A stretch of 64,000 bases of DNA, taken from Saccharothrix carnea. Its GTDB lineage: Bacteria > Actinomycetota > Actinomycetes > Mycobacteriales > Pseudonocardiaceae. A program made the position numbers and the translations under genes. The notes under the pieces were generated by a model. It did not search any database. It was not told where the DNA came from and saw only the letters and a program-made list of their open reading frames with translations. This document shows, piece after piece, positions 50,665 through 57,217 of the stretch; positions within the stretch are counted from its first letter, which is position 1, and the number at the start of each line of letters is the position of its first letter. The DNA lies in contig NZ_PYAX01000012.1 in the NCBI RefSeq assembly GCF_003014735.1, forward strand, positions 153,222 to 217,221. Reading direction: 5' to 3'.

Positions 50665-51557
50665 AGGGGATCATCCTCGCGGGCGGGCGCGGGACGCGGT
50701 TGCACCCGGCCACCCTGGGCGTGTCCAAGCAGCTCCTGCCCGTCTACGACAAGCCGATGGTCTACTACCCGCTGTCGGTGCTGATGCTGGCGGGCATCCG
50801 GGAGATCCTGGTGATCTGCTCGCCGCCGGACCTCGACGGTTTCCGCCGGCTGCTCGGCGACGGCGGCAGGCTCGGCCTGTCCATCGACTACGCCGTGCAG
50901 GACGAGCCGCGCGGCCTGGCCGACGCGTTCCTGATCGGCGCCGACCACATCGGCGCGGACCCGGTGGCGCTGGTGCTGGGCGACAACCTGTTCCACGGCC
51001 GCGGTTTCCCCGAGCTGCTGCGGCGGGCCAGGCGTGACCTCGACGGCTGCGTGCTGTTCGGCTACGAGGTGCGCGACCCGGAGCGCTACGGCGTCGGCGA
51101 GGTGGACGCCGGGGGACGGCTGATCTCCCTGGAGGAGAAGCCCGCCCACCCGCGCTCGAACCACGCGATCACCGGCCTGTACCTCTACGACAACGACGTG
51201 GTGGACATCGCCCGCGGCGTGCGGCCCTCCGCGCGCGGTGAGCTGGAGATCACCGACGTCAACCGGGTCTACCTCGACCGCGGCCGGGCCAGGCTGGAGA
51301 ACCTCGGCCGCGGCTTCGCCTGGCTCGACACCGGCACGCACGAGTCGCTGCTGGAGGCGGCCGAGTACGTGCGCGTCATGGAGAACCGGCAGGGCATCCG
51401 CATCGCGTGCGTCGAGGAGGTCGCGCTGCGGATGGGCTTCATCGACGGGGCGGCCTGCCACCGACTCGGCGAGCAGCTCGCCGGTTCGGCGTACGGCGAG
51501 TACGTGATGCGAGTGGCGGCGGCGGAACCGGCGCGGCTCGGCGCGCGGTCGGCCTGA
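50661..51557 (+). CDS. rmlA: Glucose-1-phosphate thymidylyltransferase
   Basis: 298 residues from a GTG overlapping the SDR stop. The nucleotidyltransferase signature is GIILAGGRGTRLHPATLGVS then KQLLPVYDKPMVYYPLSVLM; later blocks are DEPRGLADAFLIGADHIG, LVLGDNLFHGRGFPELL and ITDVNRVYLDRGRARLENLG. It makes dTDP-glucose from glucose-1-phosphate and dTTP, the first step to all dTDP-deoxysugars. The next enzyme, dTDP-glucose 4,6-dehydratase, is not encoded in the window and may come from rhamnose metabolism. Confidence 0.96.
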   Translation: MKGIILAGGRGTRLHPATLGVSKQLLPVYDKPMVYYPLSVLMLAGIREILVICSPPDLDGFRRLLGDGGRLGLSIDYAVQDEPRGLADAFLIGADHIGADPVALVLGDNLFHGRGFPELLRRARRDLDGCVLFGYEVRDPERYGVGEVDAGGRLISLEEKPAHPRSNHAITGLYLYDNDVVDIARGVRPSARGELEITDVNRVYLDRGRARLENLGRGFAWLDTGTHESLLEAAEYVRVMENRQGIRIACVEEVALRMGFIDGAACHRLGEQLAGSAYGEYVMRVAAAEPARLGARSA

Positions 51558-51603
51558 ACGGCTCCGCCGCCGCGATGTCCACGACCACGATGCGGAGTGC
51601 CCG

Positions 51604-52317
51604 ATGTACCTCAACGACGGCGAAGCCGACCTCTACGACCTGCTCTACCAGGACCGCAAGGACTACCGGGCCGAGGCCGAACTGGTGGCCCGGCTCGTGC
51701 GGGAGCGCACCGCGGACCCGACCTCGCTGCTCGACGTGGCCTGCGGCACCGGCCTGCACCTGGCCGCGTTCGCCTCGGTGTTCGACCACGTCGAAGGCGT
51801 CGACCTGGCCGAGCCGATGCTGGCCGTGGCGCGACGGCGGCTGCCGGGCGTGCCGCTGCACCTGGCCGACATGCGGGACTTCCGCCTCGGCCGCGAGTTC
51901 GACGCGCTGGTGTGCATGTTCAGCTCGATCGGCTACCTGCGGTCCACAGTGGACCTCGACCGCGCGCTGGTGAGCATGGCGCGTCACCTGTCGCCCGGCG
52001 GCGTGCTGGTGATCGAACCGTGGTACTTCCCGGAGAACTTCCTGGACGGCCACGTGTCCGGCCACGCCTTCACGGTGGGCAACCGCACCATCTCGCGGGT
52101 GTCGCACTCCACCCTGGACGGTGACGCGGCCCGCATGGAGATCCACTACGTGGTGGCCGAGGGCGGCGTCGGCGTGCACCACCGCAGCGAGGTCGACCGG
52201 CTGACGCTGTTCGCCCGGGACGACTACGAGCGGGCCTTCCGCCAGGCGGGCCTCAAGCCGGAGTTCGTCGGCTCCGAGGGCTCCGGGCCGGGCTTCTTCG
52301 TCGGCGTCGCGGAATGA
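51604..52317 (+). CDS. dTDP-aminosugar N,N-dimethyltransferase (SpnS/DesVI-like)
   Basis: 237 residues. SAM-binding motif I is LLDVACGTGLHLAAFASVFD; the N-terminal MYLNDGEADLYDLLYQDRKD and VCMFSSIGYLRSTVDLDRAL, then EPWYFPENFLDG, are typical of the TylM1/DesVI/SpnS family. These enzymes methylate the amino group of a dTDP-aminosugar twice. With the SpnR-like aminotransferase this points to a 4-dimethylamino-2,3,4,6-tetradeoxyhexose such as forosamine. It follows rmlA by 46 bases in the same direction. Confidence 0.9.
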   Translation: MYLNDGEADLYDLLYQDRKDYRAEAELVARLVRERTADPTSLLDVACGTGLHLAAFASVFDHVEGVDLAEPMLAVARRRLPGVPLHLADMRDFRLGREFDALVCMFSSIGYLRSTVDLDRALVSMARHLSPGGVLVIEPWYFPENFLDGHVSGHAFTVGNRTISRVSHSTLDGDAARMEIHYVVAEGGVGVHHRSEVDRLTLFARDDYERAFRQAGLKPEFVGSEGSGPGFFVGVAE

Positions 52318-52366
52318 CCGCCCGCCTTCCGGCACACACCAACCGCTCCAGGACTGGGGGAACGAC

Positions 52367-53416
52367 GTGAGGATCGAGTCCGGATCACCCGCGCGGTTAC
52401 CGCGCTTCCTCGGCGTCGCCGTGCTGGCGGCGGCGCTGACCACCGGTGCGGCGACGTCCGCGACGGCCACCACCGCACCGGTCGGCCACGAGTTGGCCGC
52501 CCTGCCCGGCGGCACGACCGGTGGCGCGTACGGGATCGGCGAGCGGGGCGTGGTGGTCGGCTACTCGTCCACGGCGTCCGGCGCGAACCGCGCGGTGCGC
52601 TGGGACAACGGCGTGCCGACCGACCTCGGCACGCTGCCGGGCGACACCGACAGCACCGCGTACGGCGTGAACCGCGCCGGCACCGTCATCGGCCGGTCCG
52701 TGCTGCCCGGCACGCACAACCGCGCCGTGCGCTGGGACGGCGCGGGCCGGCCGACCGAGCTGCCGGGCCTGCCCGGTGCCACCATCGCCCGCGGCTACTC
52801 CATCAACGACGACGGCACGGCGGTGGGCATCTCCGTGGTCGCCGGCGGGTACCACGCGATGAGGTGGAGCCCGACCGGCCAGGCCGCCGAGCTGTCCCCG
52901 CTGCCCGGCGACACCGGTGCGGCGGCCGGCTGGGTCAACGCGGCCGGTGTCGTGGCCGGGTTCTCCCTGACCGCCGAAGGCGTGGCGCGGCCGGTGCTGT
53001 GGCGACCGAGCGGTGCCGTGACCCGGCTCGCGGTGGTGCCCGGCCACAGCTCCGGGCAGTCCAGCGCGATCAGCGACGCGGGCCTGCCGGTCGGGAACTC
53101 CTACACCCCGGACGGCGTTTCGCACGCGGTGCGGTGGAGCCTCGACGGCCGGACGGTCACCGAACTGCCCGCGCTGCCGGGTGACGTCGGCACGGCGGCG
53201 TACGGGGTGAACCGGGACGGCTGGGTCGTCGGCTGGTCGAGCACCCCCGCCGGCGTGCACCGGGCGGTCCGCTGGAGCCCCGCCGGTGTCGTGTCCGTGC
53301 TGCCGTCCGCCGGGGCGGGCGCGGCCGAGGCGTACGCGGTGGGCCGCAACGGCGCGGTGGTCGGGTTCCACACCGCGGCGGACGGCAGGACCCGCGCGAC
53401 GCTGTGGGCGTGCTGA
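52367..53416 (+). CDS. Secreted HAF-repeat protein, copy 2
   Basis: 349 residues from a GTG with CTGGGGG upstream. A signal peptide (about residues 10-38, FLGVAVLAAALTTGAATSAT) precedes about seven HAF repeats, such as LAALPGGTTGGAYGIGERGV and TELPALPGDVGTAAYGVNRD. It is a paralogue of copies 1 and 3, with a 7-base overlap of copy 3, so copies 2 and 3 form a tandem pair. It is placed directly after the sugar methyltransferase with no terminator between, so it is likely cotranscribed with rmlA. Function unknown. Confidence 0.83.
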   Translation: MRIESGSPARLPRFLGVAVLAAALTTGAATSATATTAPVGHELAALPGGTTGGAYGIGERGVVVGYSSTASGANRAVRWDNGVPTDLGTLPGDTDSTAYGVNRAGTVIGRSVLPGTHNRAVRWDGAGRPTELPGLPGATIARGYSINDDGTAVGISVVAGGYHAMRWSPTGQAAELSPLPGDTGAAAGWVNAAGVVAGFSLTAEGVARPVLWRPSGAVTRLAVVPGHSSGQSSAISDAGLPVGNSYTPDGVSHAVRWSLDGRTVTELPALPGDVGTAAYGVNRDGWVVGWSSTPAGVHRAVRWSPAGVVSVLPSAGAGAAEAYAVGRNGAVVGFHTAADGRTRATLWAC

Positions 53417-54413
53417 CGCGGTGGGTTCCGCTGGTCGCGGTGGCGTTGGTGCTCGCCTCGGGCGGAACCGCCACCGCCGCCACCGGAACCATCCACTTAG
53501 GAACGCTACCGGGCGGGACCACCAGTTGGGCGTACGGGATCAACGACCGCGGCACGGTCGTCGGTTTCTCGGACGCGGCCGGCACCGGGCCACGCGCGGT
53601 GCGCTGGGACCGGGGCGTCCCCACCGACCTGGGCACCCTGCCGGGTGACACCGAGAGCACCGCGTACACGGTCAACGACCACGGCGTGGCGGTGGGCCGG
53701 TCGTACACACCGGGGAGCGCCAGCGCGCGGTGCGGTGGGACCGGCGCGGCAGGACCGCCGAGCTGCGCGGGCTGCCGGGTGCCGTGCTCGACCGGGCCTA
53801 CGCGATCAACGACGCCGGCACCGCTGTCGGGGTCTCGCTCACCGCGGACGGCGTGCTGAACGCGGTGCGGTGGAACCGGTCCGGCGCGTTGACCCGGCTG
53901 CCCCCGCTGCCCGGTGACGTCGGGACCGGCGCGGGCTGGATCAACGGCGCCGGTACGTCGGTCGGGTTGTCGTCCACCCCGGACGGCACGACCCGCGCGG
54001 TGCGGTGGGACGAGTCCGGTGCGGTCACCGCGCTCGGCGCCCTGCCGGACCACGCCTGGAGCAAGGCGTTCTCGGTGGACGAGCACGGTGTCGTGGTCGG
54101 CACGTCCCACGCTTCGGCCGATTCGCCGACGCACGCCGTGCGATGGCGCGAGGACGGCTCGGTCGTGGAACTGCCCGCCCTGCCCGGCGACGTCGCCGCC
54201 GCGGCGTACGCGGTGGACGACGGCTGGGCCGTGGGCTGCTCCACGTCGGCCACGGGCGTCTCGCGACCGGTCCGCTGGAGCCCTTCCGGCGAGGTCGTCG
54301 CGCTCGGCCCACCCGGCGAGGCCTACGCCGTCACCGGTGACGGCGTGGCGGTGGGCTCCACCTCCACGTCCGCGGGCACGACGAGCGCCACGCTGTGGCG
54401 TGCTCCGAGGTAG
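53410..54413 (+). pseudogene. HAF-repeat protein, copy 3, with a -1 frameshift
   Basis: Translation from GTG at 53410 (or 53404) gives a signal peptide (VPLVAVALVLASGGTATAA) and HAF repeats up to SYTPG, then becomes unlike the family. The next frame, from about 53712, resumes at ERQRAVRWDRRGRTAELRGL and continues to a stop at 54413 with normal repeats. The switch falls in the run GGGG at 53712-53715; one extra G would join the two into about 334 residues. It is either a real disabling deletion or a sequencing error. A strong terminator follows, so the locus keeps the form of a complete gene. Confidence 0.8.
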
Positions 54414-54429
54414 GCGACCACCGTTCGGC

Positions 54430-54464
54430 GAAGGCCCCGGGAGCACACCGCTCCCGGGGCCTTC
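54430..54464 (+). terminator. Terminator after HAF copy 3
   Basis: Perfect 15-bp stem GAAGGCCCCGGGAGC / GCTCCCGGGGCCTTC with a 5-base loop, 16 bases after the stop at 54413. Confidence 0.9.
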
Positions 54465-54485
54465 TTCCTGCCCTGCCGGCGGTTC

Positions 54486-54517
54486 TTGAGCAGGCGTTGA
54501 ACGTCGGCGGGCATCGT
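54486..54517 (+). promoter_or_regulatory. Candidate SARP box for the glycosyltransferase
   Basis: TTGAGCA (54486-54492), 4 bases, TTGAACG (54497-54503), 8 bases, CATCGT (54512-54517). The heptamers are 11 bp apart and lie between the preceding terminator and the glycosyltransferase ATG, 51 bases upstream of it. Confidence 0.55.
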
Positions 54518-54568
54518 CGGGTCGACAGTCGGGAAACAGCCACCGCCCAGCGGATCGAGGTCGACGCA

Positions 54569-55738
54569 ATGCGCGTTCTGTTCACCATGTCCCCGGGACT
54601 CGACCACGTCTACCCGGCCATCGGCCTGGCGTGGGCGCTGCGCACCGCCGGGCACGACGTCCTGTTCGCGACCTCCGGCGAGTCGGTCGGCGCGGCCGTC
54701 CAGGCGGGGTTCCCCGTGGTCGACGTCTCGCCCGGCGCGCAGGCCCGGTTCGACGCGATCTTCCCGCGGGTCGGCCCACGGGAGGTGCGGGCGAAGGCCA
54801 TGCGGGAGCGCGGGCTGGCCATGGTCGACTCCCAGGCGACGCCCGAGATCATCCTGAAGAAGTTCGGCGAGGTCAGCGCCGTGATGGCCGAGCGGACCCT
54901 GGAAGTGGCCAAGGACTGGCGGCCGGACCTGGTGGTCTACTCCCGGTTGCAGGGCGCCGGTCTGCTCGCCGCCCGTGCGCTCGACGTGCCGGCGGTGGAG
55001 CACGGGTTCAGCTTCCTGCGCGAGGGCGACATGCCCGCACGCTTCCTGCCGCACCTGGCCGGTCTGTTCGAGCGGTTCGGCGTGCCGGTCGAGCTGCCCT
55101 CGGTCACGTCGGTCTACATCGCTCCCGAGCACATGATGCACGGCCGGGGCGAGGGGTTGACGATGCGGTTCGTGCCTTACCACGGCGGCGGTGAACTGCC
55201 GGGGTGGCTGGTGGAGCCGAAGCGTCGCCCGAGGGTGTGCGTCACGTTGGGCACGACCGTCCCGCATGTGGCGGGCGTCGGCAGCCTGGAGGGCCTGCTG
55301 GGCGCGATCGACGGGGTGGACGCGGAGTTCGTCCTGGCGCTGGGCGACGACCCGGAGCTGGACGGGTTCGGCACCCTGCCCGACAACGTGCGCGTCGTCG
55401 GCTGGACCCCGTTGAGCACGCTGCTGCGGTCGTGCGACGGGATCGTCCACCACGGCGGCTCGGGCACCACGCTGGCCTCCGCGCACGCCGGTGTCCCGCA
55501 GCTGGTCATGCCGCACGGCGCGGACAACTGGATCAACGCCGCGATGATCGAGCGCTGCGGGCTCGGGATGAGCCGGGAGCCGCAGGACGTCGACCGGACC
55601 GTCGTCGAAGCGCTGCTGCACGACGCCGACCTGGCCGCGTCGGTCGCTACCGCCGCCGCGGACCTGGCCGCGCAGCCCGGTCCGGACGCCTTGGTCCCCC
55701 GTCTGGTGGACCTGACCCGCACCACGACTTCGGTGTGA
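54569..55738 (+). CDS. Antibiotic glycosyltransferase (GT1 family)
   Basis: 389 residues, GT-B fold. N-terminal acceptor domain: VLFTMSPGLDHVYPAIGLAW. C-terminal donor site: VVGWTPLSTLLRSCDGIVHH then HGGSGTTLASAHAGVPQLVM and PHGADNWINA, the nucleotide-sugar signature of actinomycete macrolide and aromatic glycosyltransferases. As the only glycosyltransferase in the window it should attach the dTDP-aminosugar. C- and O-glycosylation cannot be told apart by eye; relatives in benzoisochromanequinone clusters are C-glycosyltransferases. No SpnP-type P450-like auxiliary gene is seen. CGGATCGAGG precedes the ATG. Confidence 0.9.
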   Translation: MRVLFTMSPGLDHVYPAIGLAWALRTAGHDVLFATSGESVGAAVQAGFPVVDVSPGAQARFDAIFPRVGPREVRAKAMRERGLAMVDSQATPEIILKKFGEVSAVMAERTLEVAKDWRPDLVVYSRLQGAGLLAARALDVPAVEHGFSFLREGDMPARFLPHLAGLFERFGVPVELPSVTSVYIAPEHMMHGRGEGLTMRFVPYHGGGELPGWLVEPKRRPRVCVTLGTTVPHVAGVGSLEGLLGAIDGVDAEFVLALGDDPELDGFGTLPDNVRVVGWTPLSTLLRSCDGIVHHGGSGTTLASAHAGVPQLVMPHGADNWINAAMIERCGLGMSREPQDVDRTVVEALLHDADLAASVATAAADLAAQPGPDALVPRLVDLTRTTTSV

Positions 55739-55750
55739 CGGGTGTCACCC

Positions 55751-55781
55751 TATACCTCGGGTTAACTGGAGGTCCCATCCT
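55751..55781 (+). promoter_or_regulatory. MerR/SoxR-like operator-promoter without an obvious gene
   Basis: TATACC (-35, 55751-55756), a 19-bp spacer, CATCCT (-10, 55776-55781). Within it lies ACCTCGGGTTAACTGGAGGT (55754-55773), close to the SoxR box, which is a CCTCAA...TTGAGG dyad centred on GTTAAC. The 19-bp spacing is diagnostic of MerR-type promoters. It starts 12 bases after the glycosyltransferase stop and points right, where only the 3' end of an opposing gene is found. Confidence 0.6.
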
Positions 55782-55916
55782 TCTCGCAACCGGTCGGCTG
55801 CCGGGAGCACCGGTCTCGTGGGCGGTGGACGGTACACCCCATCGTTCCGCCCCGCCCCGGAACCGGCCCGGCTCGTCCCGCGCAAGGACGACCAGCCCCG
55901 CACCGACCGGGGCGCG

Positions 55917-55950
55917 GCCCGCACGCCACCTTGTCCAGTGGCGCGCGGGC
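55917..55950 (-). terminator. Hairpin downstream of the luciferase-like gene
   Basis: GCCCGCACGCCAC / GTGGCGCGCGGGC pairs over 12 of 13 positions with an 8-base loop, 13 bases beyond the leftward stop at 55963. Confidence 0.65.
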
Positions 55951-55962
55951 ACTGCGCCCGCG

Positions 55963-57000
55963 TCAGCGCCAGCCGAGGGCGGGGGCGACGTGGGTGAGGA
56001 TGCTGTCGAGCACGTGGACGTTGTAGTCGACGCCGAGCTGGTTCGGCACGGTCAGCAGCAGCGTGTCCGCCTCGGCGATGGCCTCGTCCCCGGCCAGCTG
56101 CTCGACCAGGACGTCGGGTTCCGCGGCGTAGCTGCGGCCGAAGATCGCCTTGGTGTCGGCGTCGATGTAGCCGATCTTGTCCGTGCTCCCGCCGTCCGCG
56201 CCGAAGTAGGCGCGGTCGAGGTCGGAGGTCAGCGCGAAGATGCTGCGCGAGACCGAGACGCGCGGCTCGCGCTGCCACCCGGCTTCCGACCACGCCTTGC
56301 GGAACGCCCGGATCTGCTCGGCCTGCTGGACGTGGAACGGCGCACCGCCCTCGTCGTTCTTCAGCGTCGAGCTCATCAGGTTCATGCCCTGCTCGGCCGC
56401 CCAGGCGGCGGTGGCGTTGGAGCCCGCACCCCACCAGATCCGCTCCCGCAGCCCCGGCGAGTGGGGCTCGACGCGCAGCAGCCCCGGCGGGTTGGGGAAC
56501 ATCGGACGCGGGTTCGGCTGGGCGAAGCCCTTGCCCTCCAACACCGTCAGCAGCACCTCGGCGTGCGTGCGGGCCATGTCGGCGTCCGTCTCGCCCTCAC
56601 CGGGCTGGTAGCCGAAGTACCGCCACCCGTCGATCACCTGCTCCGGCGATCCCCGGGAGATGCCGAGCTGGAGCCTGCCGCCCGCGATGAGGTCCGCGGC
56701 ACCGGCGTCCTCGGCCATGTACATCGGGTTCTCGTACCGCATGTCGATCACGCCGGTGCCGATCTCGATGCGCTCGGTCCTGGCGCCGATCGCGGCCAGC
56801 AGCGGGAACGGGGCGGTCAGCTGCCTGGCGAAGTGGTGCACCCGGAAGTAGGCACCGTCCGCACCCAGCTCCTCCGCGGCCACGGCCAGGTCGACGGCCT
56901 GCAGCAGCGCGTCCGAGGCAGTCCTCGTCTCGGAGTGCGGGCTGTCGGACCAGTGCCCGAAGGACAGGAATCCGATTTTCTTCACGCCGGTGGAACGCAT
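55963..57000 (-). CDS. Luciferase-like (LLM) flavin monooxygenase, flanking gene
   Basis: 345 residues from the ATG at 57000 (GTG codons precede it). TIM-barrel LLM motifs: KKIGFLSFGHWSDSP, AAEELGADGAYFRVHHFARQ, TGVIDMRYENPMYMAEDAGA, GRLQLGISRGSPEQVIDGW. Family members oxidise with FMNH2. This one is more like general alkanal-monooxygenase-type LLM proteins than the pathway copy at 33043-34107. It is oppositely oriented and has no SARP box, so it probably lies outside the cluster. The 57001-57217 gap behind it shows no gene. Confidence 0.85.
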   Translation of the reverse strand: MRSTGVKKIGFLSFGHWSDSPHSETRTASDALLQAVDLAVAAEELGADGAYFRVHHFARQLTAPFPLLAAIGARTERIEIGTGVIDMRYENPMYMAEDAGAADLIAGGRLQLGISRGSPEQVIDGWRYFGYQPGEGETDADMARTHAEVLLTVLEGKGFAQPNPRPMFPNPPGLLRVEPHSPGLRERIWWGAGSNATAAWAAEQGMNLMSSTLKNDEGGAPFHVQQAEQIRAFRKAWSEAGWQREPRVSVSRSIFALTSDLDRAYFGADGGSTDKIGYIDADTKAIFGRSYAAEPDVLVEQLAGDEAIAEADTLLLTVPNQLGVDYNVHVLDSILTHVAPALGWR

Positions 57001-57217
57001 CACCACACCGATTGATTCCTCAACTACCCGGCCCGCGCCGCCGCCGGTGACCTCGTTCACCACCCACCGCGCGCCTCTGCTCAGCGGTGCGCACACCGCC
57101 GGAGCGCCGCCCAACCGCCCGTTCCCGGCAGCGGGTGTCCGTCGTGGACCGAGCCGCGCCCTCGCCGGACTTCGGACAGCCCGCCGAACCGGAGGGATCG
57201 TCCTGGTGCCGAGTGGT

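Noticed and set aside
20472..54492. A single CTTGAG word as the cluster's regulatory motif
   Set aside because: It recurs in several promoters, but the better explanation is that it is one variant of the spaced heptamer box; on its own it has no fixed distance to a -10.
55818..55997. 59-codon GTG frame downstream of the SoxR-like promoter
   Set aside because: Pro/Arg-rich, no conserved pattern, poor start context, and it runs into the end of the opposing gene. Kept only as a possibility within the SoxR finding.
55204..57015. 603-codon plus-strand frame across the glycosyltransferase 3' end and luciferase-like gene
   Set aside because: Antisense shadow of both genes with no domains.
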